Positions 11,638 to 22,912 of a stretch of DNA of 28,252 nt are shown here, piece by piece (within the stretch, counting starts at the first letter, position 1; the number at the start of each line of letters is the position of its first letter). The translations under genes were made by a program, and so were the position numbers. The stretch spans positions 47,446-75,697 of the forward strand of contig BFEA01000152.1 in the NCBI GenBank assembly GCA_003427395.1. Direction: 5' to 3'. This stretch comes from Chara braunii. Lineage: Eukaryota > Streptophyta > Charophyceae > Charales > Characeae. Under the pieces are notes generated by a model. It did no database searches and had not been told where the DNA came from. It was given only the letters and a program-made list of their open reading frames with translations.

Positions 11638-14600
11638 ATTACAATAATTTAGAGTAGAGTTGAGTAAAGTGCCGTACAGTGGAGTAGAGCAAAGTGTTGT
11701 AGAGTAGAGTAAAGTAGAGTAAAGTAGAGCAAAGTAGAGTACAATAGAGTAAAGTATCGTTGAGTAGAGTATCGTAGACTAGAGTAGAGTAGAGTGAACT
11801 AGAGTAGAGTGTCACAGAGAGGAGTAGAGTATCGTAGAGTGTCGTTGAGTAGATTACAGTAGCGTGTCGTAGAGAAGCGTAAAGTGTCATAGAGTATCGT
11901 ACAGTAAAGTAGAGTAGAGTAGAAAAAATTGTCGTAAAGTAGAGTAGTGTAGAGTAAAGTGTCGAGGAGTAAAGAAAAGTAAAGCAGAGTGTCATAACAA
12001 TAGAGAAGAGTAGAGTGTCGTAGAGTAGAGTAAAAAAGAGTATTGTAGAAAAGATTGTCGTACTTTAGAGTAGCGCAGAGTAGAATGTCGAGGACTAAAG
12101 TAAAGTAAAGTAGAGTGTCGTAGAGTAGAGAAGATTAGTGTGTCGTAGAGTGTCGTATAATAGAGTGTCATAAATTGTCATAAACTAGAGTAGAGTAAAG
12201 TACAGTCGAGTAGAGTGTCGTAGATTGGAGTAGAGTACAGTTTCGTGGAAAAAAATATCATAGAGTATGGTACAACATAGTTGAGTGTCGTAGAGTAGAG
12301 TAGAGTACAATGTCTTTGAGTAAAGTCTTTTAGAGTAGAATGTCGTAGAGTAGAGTGTTGTAGAGCACAGTGTTGCAGAGTAGAGTAGAGGAGAGTAGAG
12401 TAGAGTAGAGTGCCTCAAAGTAAACTGTTATGGAGTAAAGTAGAGTGTTGTAGATTATCGCAGAGTAGAGTGTTCTAGAGTAGTGTTATAAAGTAGAGTG
12501 GAGTAGAGTAGAGTAGAGTACAGTAAAGCAGAGTGGAGTAGAGTACAGTACAATGTCATAGAGTAGAGTAGAGTGTCATAGACTAGAGTAGAGTGTCGTA
12601 AAGTGTCATAGAGTAAAGTATAGTAGAGTGTCGTAGAAGAGAGTAGTGTGTCGTACAGAAGAATAGACTGTCGTAGAGTGAAATATCATAAAGTACAATG
12701 TCGTGAAGTAGAGTATAGTAGAGTGCAGTAGAGTACATTAGAGTGTCATAAAGTTTAGTAGAGTGTCATAGATTGTCACAGAGTGTCGTCGAGTAGATTA
12801 TTGTAGAGTGTCGTAGAGCAGAGTAAGTGTCGTAAAGTAGAGTAGAGTATCGTACAACACATTGTCTTAGAGTAGAGTAGAGTAGAGTAGAGTAAAATAA
12901 AGTGGAGTAGACTAGAGTAAAATAAAGTAGAGTCAAGTAGATTAGAGTGTATTAGAGTAGAGTGTGGTAGAGAAGAGTGTCGTAGACTAGAGTAGAGTGT
13001 AGTAGAGTTGAGTAGAGTAGAATGCCGTACAGTAGGGTACAGTAGAGCGTCGTATAGTAGAGTAGAGTAGAGTGTCGTATTGTAGGGTGGAGTGGGGGGA
13101 AGTAGAGTGGAGTTGAGTAGAGCAAAGTGTTGTAGTGTGTCGTAGAATAGAGTAGAGTAGAGAAGAGTACAGTAGAGTTGAGTAGAGTAGAGAAGTGTAG
13201 AGTAGAGTAGAGTACAATGTCATAGAATAACATAGGGTGTCGTAGAGTGTCGTAGAATGGAGTAGAGTTTGTAAAGTAGAGTGTCTTAGGGTAGAGTCTC
13301 TTAGAGTAGAGTGTCGTAGAGTAGAGTGTCGTATAGTAGAGTGTCGTATAGTAGACTAGAGTATAGTAATGTCATAGAGTAGAGCATAGCAAAATAGAGT
13401 ATAGTAGGGTATAGTAGAGTACAGTAGAGTAAAGTGGAGTACAGTACAGTAGAGTAGAGTAGAGTAGAGAAAAAAAGAGTAGAGTAGAGTGCCACAAAGT
13501 GTCGTAGAGTGTGTCGTAGAGTACAATAGAGTGTCATAGAGTAGAGTCGACTGTCGTCAAGTACATTACAGTAGAGTGTTGTAGATGAGAGGAGAGTATC
13601 GTACACTATATTGCCTTCGAGTAGAGTAAAGTATAGTAGAGTAAAGTAAAGTCTACCGTCGTAGAGTAGAGTGTCATAGAGTCGAGTGGAGTGTAGTTGA
13701 GTAGAGTGCAGTAGAGTAAACTATCACAGAGTTAAATAAAATGTAGCAGACTAGAGTAGAGTAGAGTGTCGTAGAGTAGCGTACAGTAGTCTAAGAGTGT
13801 AGTATAGTAGAGTATAGTAGAGTGTCGTATTGTAGGTTGAAGTAGAGTGGAGTACAGTAGAGTGAAGTAGAGAGGAGTAGAAGAGAGTAAAGTATCGTAG
13901 AGTAGAGTTGAGTACAGTAGAGTAGAGTAACGTAGAGTGACGTAAAGTATCGCAGTGTAGCGTAGAGTGTCATAGAGTGTCATAGAATAAAGCAAAGTGT
14001 TGTAGAGTAGAGTGTCGTAGAGTAGCGTGTCATGGAGTAGTGTGTTGTAGAGTAGAGTAAAGTAGAGTTTAGTGTCTTAGAGTAGTGTAGAGTAGAGTAA
14101 AGTAGAATAGAGTAGAGTAGCGTGGAGTAGAGTGAGTACCGTAGAGTAGAATAGAGTGGAATTGAGTATCGTAGATAAGATTAAATTGTTGTAAAGTAGA
14201 GTAGAGTAGAGTGTCGTAAAGTCTTATAAAGTAGAGTAGAATACATTAAAGAAGAGTATAGTAGAGTATAGTAGAGTATAGTATAGTAGAGTAGAGTAGA
14301 GTAGAGTAGAGTAGAGAAGGGTGGAGTAGGGTGGAGTGAAGTAGAGTGTCGAAGAGTAGAATAAAATGTCATAGAGTAGAGCATAGTAGGGTGTTATAGT
14401 GTAGCGTAGAGTGTCATAGAGTGTCGTAGAATACAGTAATTTGTTGTAAAGTAGAGTCTTGTAGAGTAGAGTGTCATATAGTAGAGTGTTGTAGCGTAGA
14501 ATACAATTGATTGTTTTAGCTTAGTGTAGAGTAGAGTGGAGTGTCACAGAGTAGAGTACAATTGATTATCTTAGTTTAGTGTAGAGTAGAGTAGAGCTGA

Positions 14601-16488
14601 GTAGAGTAGAGAAGAATAGAGTGTTATAGAGTAGAGTAGAGTACACTAGAGTGTTGTTGAGTAGAGTTGATTTGATTTGAGTTGAGTTGAGTTAAGTAGA
14701 GTAGAGTAGAGTAGAATAGAGTAAAGTAGAGTAGAGTAAAGTAGAGTAGAGTAAAGTTGAGTAAAGTTGAGTAAAGTTGAGTGCCATAGAGTGTCGTAAA
14801 ATAGAGTAGAGTAGATTGTTGTAGAACGCAATGGAATGTAGTAGAGTAGAGTGGAGTAGAGTAGAGTAAACTAGAGTAGAGGGGGTAAAGTAGAGTAAAC
14901 TAGAGTAGTGTAAAGTAGAGTAGAGTGTCATAGAGTGTCATAGAGTGTCATAGAGTGTTTTAGAGTAGAGTAGAGTAGAGTAGAGTATCGTAGAGTAGAG
15001 TGTCGTAGAGTAAAGTAGAGTAGAGCAGAGTTTTGTAGAGAGCCGTGGAGTATCGTAAATTGTCATACAGTACTCAAGAGTGTCCTAGAGTAGAGTAGAG
15101 TAGAGTAGAGTAGAGTGGAGCATTGTAGCGTTCCGTAGAGTGTTGTAAAGTAAAGTATAGTAGAGTAAACTAGAGTAGTGTAAAGTAGAGTAGAGTGTCA
15201 TAAAGTGTCATAAAGTATTTTGGAGTAGAGTAGAGTAGAGTAGAGTAGAGTAGAGTAGAGCAAAGTATAATAGAGTAGAGTGTCGTAGAGTAAAGTAGAG
15301 TAGAGCAGAGTTTTGTAGAGAGTCGTGGAGTATCGTAAAGTATCATACAGTACTGAAGAGTGTCCTACAGTAGAGTAGAGTAGAGTGTTGTGGAGCATTG
15401 TAGCGTTCCATAGAGTGTCGTAAAGTAGAGTAAAGTATAGTAGTCATAAAGGATCGTACAGTAGAGTGTCGTAGACTAGAGTAGAGTCGAGTAAGGTTCC
15501 TTTGAATAGAGTATAGTATAGTGTCATAGAGTATAGTAGAGTAGAGTGAAGTAGAGTGTCGCAGAGTATAGTAAAGTGGACTAGAATGTCGTAAAGTACA
15601 CTGTCGTATTTCAAAGTAGAGTACAGTGTCATAGAGTAGAGTAGGGTGTCGCAGACTAGAGTAGAGTGTCGTTATGTAGAGCAGAATAGAGTAGAGTAGA
15701 GTGTTGTTGAGTATCGTAGAGTAAAGTAGAGTGTCATAGTGTCGTTGAGTAGAGTAGAGTGGAGTAGAGTACAATGTTGTAGAGTATAGTAGAGTGTCCT
15801 AAAGTGTCAAACAATAGAGTAGAGTACAGTATCGTAGAGTAGAGTAGAGTGTTTTACAATGTCGAAAAGTAGAATAAAGTATTGTAACGTAGAGTAATGT
15901 GTTCTAGAGTAAAGTAGAGTATCGTAGAGTAGAGTAGGGTGTCAGAGAGTGTCGTAGAGTGTCGTAGAGTGTCGTAAAATAGAGTTTTGTAGAGTGAGAG
16001 TAGAGTAGAATGTAGTCGAGTAGAGTCACTAGAGTGTAATAGAGTAGAGTATAATAGAGTAAAATAGAGTAGAGTAAAGAATAGTGGGTAGAATAGAATA
16101 AAGTACAGTGAAGTGGAGTACAGCCGAGTAGAGTAAAGTAGAATATAGTAGAGTACAGTAGAGTACAATGGAGTGTCGTACAGTTTCGTAGAGTAGAGTA
16201 GAGTTTTGTAGAGTTTTGTAGAGTGTCGTAGAATGTCGTAGAGTGTTGTAGAGTATCATCGAGTATAGAAGAGTGTCGTAGAGTGTCATAGAGTAGAGAG
16301 AGTGTTGTAGAGCAAAGCAATAGATTGTTATAGCGTAGAGTAGAGTATACTAGAGTGGAGTAGAGAGTCATACAATAGAGTAGGGTAGAGTAGAGTACAG
16401 TGTTGTAGAGTGTTGTAGAGTACAATAGAGTAGAGTAGGGTGTCATAAAGTGTTGAGGAGGATAGTAGGGTACACTGTCCTAAAGTGG
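11638..16488. repeat. Satellite higher-order unit 2
   Basis: Bounded by ATTACAATA at 11638 and 16489, giving a length of 4851 bp. Landmarks: GTGTCACAGAGAGG at 11809, TGTCTTTGAG at 12311, GTGTCGTCGAG at 12783, GCATAGCAAAATAG near 13384 and GAGGATAGTAGGG near 16458. It contains a private tandem duplication of about 280 bp: GAGTTTTGTAGAGAG occurs at 15028 and 15308, but only once in the other units. Confidence 0.82.
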
Positions 16489-19400
16489 ATTACAATATTT
16501 CAGAGCAGAGTTGAGTAAAGTGTCGTACAATGGAGTAGAGCAAAGTGTTGTAGAGTTGAGTAGAGTAGAGTACAGTAGAATATAGTGGAGTAGAGTAGAG
16601 TCGAGTCGAGTCGAGTCGAGTCGAGTCGAGTCGAGTCGAGTCGAGTCGAGTCGAGTCGAGCCGAGTCGTAGAGTCGTAGAGTAGAGTGAACTAGAGTAGA
16701 GTGTCACGTGTCGTAGAGAAGCGTAAAGTTTCATAGAGTATCGTAGAGTAGAGTAGAGTAGAGTAGAGTAGAGTAGAAAAAATTATCGTACAGTAGAGTA
16801 GTGTAGAGTAGAGTGTCGTGGAGTAAGGAAAAGTAAAGTACGGTGTCATAGAGTAGAGAAGACTACTGTGTCGCAGAGTAGAGTAAAGGAGAGTATCGTA
16901 GAAAAGATTGTCGTACAGTAAAGTAGTGTAGAGTAGAATATCGAGGACTAAAGTAAAGTAAAGTAGAGTGTCGTAGAGTAGCGAAGACTAGTTTGTCGTA
17001 GAGTGTCGTAGAATAGAGTGTCATAAATTGTCGTAACGTAGAGTATAGTAGAATAAAGTACAGTAGAGTAGAGTGTTGTAGATTGGAGTAGAGTACAGTT
17101 TCATAGAACAAAGTATCCTAGAGTATCGTACAATATAGTAGAGTGTCGAAGAGTAGAGTAGAGTAGTAGAGCGTCGAAGAGTAGAGTAGAGTAGTAGAGT
17201 GTCGAAGAGTAGAGTAGAGTAGTAGAGTGTCGAAGAGTAGAGTAGAGTACAGTGTCTTTGAGTAGAGTAAAGTCTTTTAGAGTAGAGTGTCGTAGAGTAG
17301 AGTGTTGTAGAGTAGAGTGTTGTAGAGCACAGTGTTGCAGGGTAGAGTTGAGCAGAGTAGAGTAGAGCAGAGTAGAGTAGAGTAAAGTACCTCAAAGTAA
17401 ACTGTTATGGAGTAGAGTAGTGTTGTAGATTGTCGCAGAGTAGAGTGTTCTAGAGTAGAGTGTTCTAGAGTAGAGTGTTGTAAAGTAGAATGGAGTAGAG
17501 TAGAGTAGAGTACAATAAAGTTGAGTGGGGTAGAGTATAGTAGAGGAGCGTGGAGTAGTGTACAATGCAGTGTCATAAAGTATAGTAGAGTGTCATAGAC
17601 TAGAGTAGAGTGTCGTAAAGTGTCGTAGAGTAGAGTATAGTAGAGTGTCGTAGAGGAGAGTAGAGTGTCGTACAGAAGAATAGAGTGTCGTAGAGTAGAA
17701 TATCATAAAGTACGTTGTCGTAAAGTAGAGTACAGTAGAGTGCAATAGAGTACAATAGAGTGTCATACAGTTGAGTAGAGTGTCATAGATTGTCACGGAG
17801 TGTCGTCGAGTAAATTATTGTAGAGTGTCGTAGAGCAGAATAAGTGTCGTAAAGTAGAGTAGAGTATCGTAGAGTACATTGTCTTAGAGTAGAGTATAGT
17901 AGAGTAGAGTGGAGTAAAATAAAGTAGAGTTAAGTTGAGTAAAATAAAGTAGAGTAGAGTAAAATAAAGTAGAGTAGAGTAGAGTAGAATAAAGTAGAGT
18001 CAAGTAGAGTAGAGTGTATTAGAGTAGAGTGAGGTAGATAAGAGTGTGGTAGACTAGAGTAAAGTGTAGTAGAGTTGAGTAGAGTAGAGTGTCGTACAGT
18101 GGGGTACAGTAGAGCATCATATAGTAGAGTAGAGTAGAGTAGAGTTGAGTTGAGTAGATTTGAGTAGGTTCGAAAAGAGTAGTGTAGAGTAAAGTACAAT
18201 GTCATTTAATAAGATAGAGTGTCGTAGAGTGTCGTAGAATAGAGTAGAGTTTGTAGAGTAGAGTGTCTTAGAGTAAAGTGTCTTAGAGTAGAGTGTCGTA
18301 GAGTAAAGTAGAGTATAGTAGAGTAAACTATAGTAATGTCATAGAGTAGAGCATAGCAAAATAGAGTATAGTAGGGTATGGTAGAGTAGAGTAGACTAGA
18401 GTACAGTAGAGTAGAGTGGAGTTCAGTAGAGTAGAGTAGAGTAGAGTAGAGAAACAACGAGTAGAGTAGAGAAGAGTGCCACAAAGTGTCGTAGAGTGTG
18501 TCGTAGAGTACAATAGACTGTCATAGAGTAGAGTCGACTGTCGTCGCGTACATTAAAGTAGAGTGTCGTAGATGAGAGGAGAGTATCGTACACCACATTG
18601 TCTTCGAGTAGAGTAAAGTATAGTAGAGTAAAGTAAAGTATACAGTCGTAGAGTAGAGTGTTATAGAGTCGAGTAGAGTATAGTAGAGTAGAGTGCAGTA
18701 GAGTAAACTATCATAGAGTCAAGTAGAATGTAGCAGAGTAGAGTAGAGTAGAGTGTCTTAGAGTAGTGTACATTAGTCTAAGAGTGTAGTATAGTAGAGT
18801 GTAGTAGAGTGTCGTATTGTAGGTTAAAGTAGAGTGAAGTACAATAGAGTAAAGTAGAGAGTAGTAGAAGAGAGTAAAATATCGTGGAGTAGAGTAGCGT
18901 AGAGTGACGTAAAGTATCATAGTGTAGCGTAGCGTGTCGTAGAGTGTCATAGAGTAGAGCGAAGTGTTGTAGAGTAAAGTGTCGTAGATTAGCGTGTCAT
19001 AGAGTAGTATGTTGTAGAGTAGAGTAGAGTAGAGTTGAATGTCTTAGAGTAGTGTAGAGTAAACTAGAGTAGAGTAGAGTGAGTACAGTAGAGTAGAATA
19101 AAGTGGAATAAAGTATCGTAGATAAGATTAGACTTTCGTAAAGTAGAGTAGAGTAGAATAGAGTAAAGTCTTATAAAGTAGAGTAGAGTAGAGTAGAGTA
19201 GAGTAGAGTAGAGTAGAGTAGAGAAGGGTGGAGTAGGGTGGCGTAAAGTGGAGTGTCGAAGAGTAGAGTAGAATATCATAGAGTAGAGTATAGTAGGGTG
19301 TTATAGTGTAGCGTAGAGTGTCATAGAGTGTCGTAAAATACAATAGTTTGTTGTAAAGTAGAGTCTTGTGGAGTAGAGTGTCATATAGTAGAGTGTCGTA

Positions 19401-21243
19401 GAGTAGAGTAGAGTATCATAGAGTAGAGTGTCGTAGAGTAGAGTATGATTGATTGTCTTAGCTTAATATAGAGTAGAGTAGAGCATAGTGGAGTAGAGAA
19501 GAATAAAGTCTCATAGAGTAGACTCGAGTAGGGTAGAATAGAGTAGAGTACAGTACAGTGTCGTAGAATCGACGACTAGAGTAGGGTAGAATAAAGTAAA
19601 GTAGAGTAGAGTAGAGTAGAGTACACTAGAGTTTTGTAGAGCAGAGTTCAGTTTAGTTGAGTTAAGTAGAGTTAAGTAGAGTAGAGAGTAGAGTAGAGTA
19701 GAGTAGAGTAGGGTAGAGTAGAGTAAAGTAGGGTAGAGTAGAGTAGAGTAAAGTGGAGTGTCGTAAAGTGTCGTAAAATAGGGTAGAGTAGATTGTTGTA
19801 GAGCGTAGTCAAATGTAGTAGAGTAGAGTGGAGTAGAGTGGAGTAGAGTGGAGTAGAGTGGAGTAGAGTAGAGTAAACTAGAGTAGAGTGGGTAGAGTAG
19901 AGTAAACTAGAGTAGTGTAGAGTAGAGTAAAGTGTCATAGAGTGTTTTAGAGTAGAGTAGAGTAGAGTATAGTGTAGTAGAGTAGAGTATAATAGAGTAG
20001 AGTGTCGTAAAGTAAAGTAGAGTAGAGCAGAGTTTTGTAGAGAACCGTGGAGTATCGTAAAGTGTCATAGAGTACCGAAAAATGTCGTAGAGTAGAGTAA
20101 AGTTGAGTGTTGTAGAGCATTATAGCATTCCCTAGAGTGTCGTAAAGTGGAGAAGAGTATAGTAGTCATAGAATATCGTATAGTAGAGTGTCGTAGACTA
20201 GAGTAGAGTAGAGTAAAGTGTCTTTGAATAGAGTATAGTATAGTGTCATAGAGTATAGTGGAGTAGAGTGTCGCAGAGTAGAGTAAAGTAGAATAGAGTG
20301 TTGTAAAGTACAATGACGTATTTCAAAGTAGAGTACAGTGTCATAGAGTATAGTAGGGTGTCGCAAAGTAGAGTAGAGTTGTCGTTATGTAGAGGAGAAC
20401 AGAGTAAAGTGTTATTGAGTGTTGTAGAGTAAAATAGAATGTTGTAGTGTCATTGAGTAGAGTAGAGTGGAGTAGAGTACAGTGTTGTAGAGTATAGTAG
20501 AGTGTCCTAAAGTGTCAAACAGTACAGTAGAGTATAGTATCGTAAAGTAGAGTAGAGTGTTCTACAATGTCGAAAAGTAAAATAAAGTGTTGTAGCGTAG
20601 AGTAATGTGTTGTAGAGTAGAGTAGAGTGTCGTAGAGTAGAGTAGGGTGTTAGAGAGTGTCGTAGAGTGTCGTACAGTGTCGTAAAATAGAGTTTTGTAG
20701 AGTGAGAGTAGAGTAGAATGTAGTACAGTAGAGTCACTAGAGTGTAATAGAGTGGAGTAGAGTAAAGTAAAGTAGCGTAGAGTAAAGTAGAGTAGAGTAA
20801 AGAATAGTGGGTAAAATCGAATAAAGTGGAGTGGAGTGGAGTATAGTTGAGTAGAGTAGAGTAGAATAGAGTAGAGTAGAGTAGAGTAGAGTACAGTGAA
20901 GTGTCGTACTGTTTCGTAGAGTAGAGTAGAGTTTTGTAGAGTTTTGTAGAGTGTCGTAGAACGTCGTAGAGTGTCGTAGAGTATCATCGAGTACAGACGA
21001 GTGTCGTAGAGTGTCGTAGAGTAGAGAGAGTGTTGTAGAGGAAAGTAGAGTAGTGTAGACTGTTATAACGTAGAGTATAGTAGACTAGAGTGGAGTAAAG
21101 AGTCATAGAATAGAGTAGAGTCGAGTAGAGTACAGTATAGTAGAGTATAGCAGAGTGTCCGTGAGTGTCGTAGAGTGTTGTAGAGTAGAGTAGGGTGTCA
21201 TAAAGTGTTGCGGAGGATAGTAGGGTAGACTTTCCTAGAGTGG
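16489..21243. repeat. Satellite higher-order unit 3
   Basis: Bounded by ATTACAATA at 16489 and 21244, giving a length of 4755 bp. It keeps the landmark order of unit 2, including GTGTCTTTGAG at 17252, GTGTCGTCGAG at 17800, GCATAGCAAAATAG near 18351 and GGAGGATAGTAGGG at 21212. It has a private TCGAG run at 16601 and a short loss next to it, where the GTGTCACAGAGAGG landmark is reduced to GTGTCACGTGTC. Confidence 0.82.
16601..16660. repeat. Twelve consecutive TCGAG pentamers inside the satellite
   Basis: Twelve perfect TCGAG units are followed by CCGAG and two GTCGTAGA words. Each unit contains a CpG and a TCGA palindrome, which the basic AGAGT monomer lacks. Neither of the other two units has this run at the matching place. 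Confidence 0.92.
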
Positions 21244-21886
21244 ATTACAATATTTTAGAGTAAAGTTGAGTGAAGTGTCATACAATGGAGTAGAGCAAAG
21301 TGTTGTAGAGTAGAGTAGAGTAGAGTAGAGTAGAGTAGAGTAGAGTAGAGCAGAGTAAAGCAGAGTAGAGCAGAGTAGAGCAGAGCAGAGCAGAGCAGAG
21401 TAGAGTAGAGTAGAGTAGNGTAAAGTAGAGTAGAGTAGAGTAGAGTAGAGTAGAGTAGAGTAGAGTAGAGTACAATAGAGTAGAGTGTCGTAGAGTAGAG
21501 TAGAGTCGAGTGTCGTAGAGAAGAGTAGTGTAGAGTAGAGTAGAGTAGAGTAGAGTAGAGTAGAGTAGAGTAGAGTGGAGTGTCGTGGAGTGTCAAAGAG
21601 TGTTGTAGAGTAGAGTAGAGTGGCGTAAAGTGTGGTAGAGTAGAGTATAGTGAAGTACAGTATTGTAGAGTAGAGTACAGTGTCGTAGAGTGTCATAGAG
21701 TAGTGTAGACAGTCTAAAGTAGGGTGGTCGTAGAGTAGAGTGTCATAGAGTAAAGTGTCATATAGTAGAGTGTCGTGGAGTAGAGTAGAGTAGAGTAGAA
21801 TAGAGTAGAGTAGAGTAGAGTAGAGTAGAGTAGAGTAGAGCAGAGTAGAGTAGAGTAGAGTGCGTACAGTAGAGTGTCGTAGAGTA
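21244..21886. repeat. Satellite higher-order unit 4, start only, then nearly pure pentamer
   Basis: The opening ATTACAATATTTTAGAG and the following GGAGTAGAGCAAAGTGTTG match the starts of units 2 and 3. After about 80 bp the sequence becomes nearly pure AGAGT with a local run of AGAGC (21356-21400), and it is then cut by the TG microsatellite. Confidence 0.75.
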
Positions 21887-22098
21887 GTGTGTGTGTGTGT
21901 GTGTTCATGTGCATTTGCGTATCAAGTGGGTGTGTGTGTATGTGTGTGTGTGTGTGTGTATGTTTGTCTTTGTATGTGTGTGTGCCCTCGTCTGTGTGTG
22001 TGTGTATGTGTGTTTGTGTGTGCGTATGTGTGTGTGTGTGTGTATGTGTTTGTGTGTATGTGTGTGTGTGTGTATGTGTGTATGTGTGTGTGTGTGTA

Positions 22099-22156
<58 letters not shown>

Positions 22157-22224
22157 NGTGTGTGTGTGTGTGTGTGTGTGCGTGTGTGTGTGTGTGTGTG
22201 TCACGTGTGTGTGCATGCGTGTAT
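21887..22224. repeat. (TG)n microsatellite interrupting the pentamer satellite
   Basis: About 340 bp of TG dinucleotides with scattered TA, TT and GC interruptions and one undetermined base at 22157. The left edge joins AGAGTAG of the satellite. The right edge returns to GTCGTAGAGTAG (22225-22236), so the tract lies within the satellite rather than beyond its end. Frames of Val-Cys and His-Thr repeats across it are artefacts. Confidence 0.95.
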
Positions 22225-22289
22225 GTCGTAGAGTAGTTTCTTTCAAAGTTGCGGGTCAGCCCCCTGCCCCACAAGCGATTATCGGGTAG

Positions 22290-22634
22290 CTGAAAATTCG
22301 GGAATGAAAATTCTGAAGTGAGAGTTTTTGGCAGTCGGAAAATCTCTACTGCCCAGCACGCTTCCACGGCGAAGCCATTGTTTCTCATCGTTGTCACTAC
22401 GCTCGCAATCTGATTCGTCGCGTCCTCCGTTTCTGAGCATAGCAGGAGAATTTGCGCCACCTGTGCCGTGATGATCTGCAGCGATTGCCTGGCACTCCTG
22501 TTGGATCTGAACTTGATGAACTTGCAGGGAGCAAAGCCCAGTCCAACGCGCTTGTCATGTCTGGTGGTGGAGAAGAAACCGTCCATCGAGGAGGTGACTG
22601 TGATCGTTATGCTGAGGAAGTTGGCCACCCGGCC
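22290..22634 (-). pseudogene. Penelope-like reverse transcriptase, thumb region, third frame
   Basis: The third minus-strand frame carries VANFLSITITVTSSMDGFFS, then TRHDKRVGLGF (DKR near 22556), CKFIKFRSNRSARQS (about 22526-22482), and a helix-like QIITAQVAQILLL ... MRNNGF (NGF near 22379). This arrangement of DKR, a SNRS word and a terminal NGF helix resembles the region just after RT motif E in Penelope-like elements. The shift from the motif C frame is at about 22632-22642, next to a GGG. After about 22330 the frame becomes non-conserved, and beyond 22240 it runs into the TG repeat, giving a false His-Thr tail. There is no GIY-YIG endonuclease after the thumb. Confidence 0.72.
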
Positions 22635-22912
22635 AAGTCCGTGTTCTCTGTGATCTCAATGTATTGATCTTGGTAGATCCAGCAGGGATCATCTGGTTGT
22701 CGGTCCTCCCTCCTATCCAGAAAGTCTTTGATGACGACGTTGTTGACCGCTCCAAGATCGTCTATGTATCCGAAGGTGCTCCCAAAACACGGGATCAGAT
22801 GGGTATTCCCCGTATCCACCAATCTCATCATCGCCTGATACTCATATTAAAAAAAAGAAATGTCGCACCAGATCGGGGAGCACGCCAGTCCCATGGGGAT
22901 ACCCCTTACCTG
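22632..22912 (-). pseudogene. Penelope-like reverse transcriptase, motifs B and C, second frame, one in-frame stop
   Basis: In a different minus-strand frame from motif A, the sequence reads QVRGIPMGLACSPIWCDI (22912-22859), which is RT motif B. An in-frame TAA follows (22847-22845) right after a T8 run. The frame then continues with YEYQAMM and reaches FGYIDDLGAVN. YIDD is motif C with both catalytic aspartates, at 22768-22757. The spacing from GIPMG to YIDD is normal for the family, so the TAA looks like a point change rather than a missing piece. The frame runs to a TAA near 22607, but its reading stops matching at about 22640, where the thumb takes over in the third frame. All three catalytic aspartates survive across the frames. 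Confidence 0.82.

Larger units (their letters stand above)
6636..21886. repeat. AGAGT pentamer satellite, about 15.2 kb, with higher-order organisation
   Basis: Almost every base falls in a 5-bp register. The commonest monomer is AGAGT. Its variants include AAAGT, ACAGT, ATAGT, AGAAT, GGAGT and TGAGT, and a second family has GTCGT, GTCAT, GTTGT and ATCGT. Variant order is not random: the same long strings of variants recur at spacings of about 4.6 to 5.0 kb. The plus strand is purine-rich with very little C. The minus strand has no stop codon in the basic repeat (CTCTA gives a Leu-Leu-Tyr-Ser-Thr cycle in every frame), which creates open frames up to 320 codons. The plus strand has TAG in every frame. 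I take those minus-strand frames as artefacts, not genes. Single undetermined bases sit at 8539 and 21419. Confidence 0.97.

Noticed and set aside
7006-21696. Dozens of minus-strand open frames of 60 to 320 codons rich in Tyr, Ser, Thr and Leu
   Set aside because: They translate the pentamer satellite. CTCTA repeats give a five-residue cycle without stops in all minus-strand frames, frames overlap one another freely, and there is no non-repeat domain.
6636-21886. Telomeric array
   Set aside because: The monomer is AGAGT rather than a TTTAGGG-type repeat, it lies inside the contig with sequence on both sides, and it has higher-order structure.
21860-22289. Cys-Val and His-Thr repeat proteins on both strands
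   Set aside because: They are translations of the TG microsatellite. The minus-strand one is the RT thumb frame running past its real end.
22880-22912. Splice donor CAG|GTAAGG ending the first RT frame
   Set aside because: It looks like a perfect donor, but the same bases encode Gln-Val-Arg of motif B, and the conserved GIPMG motif continues directly through it in the next frame.
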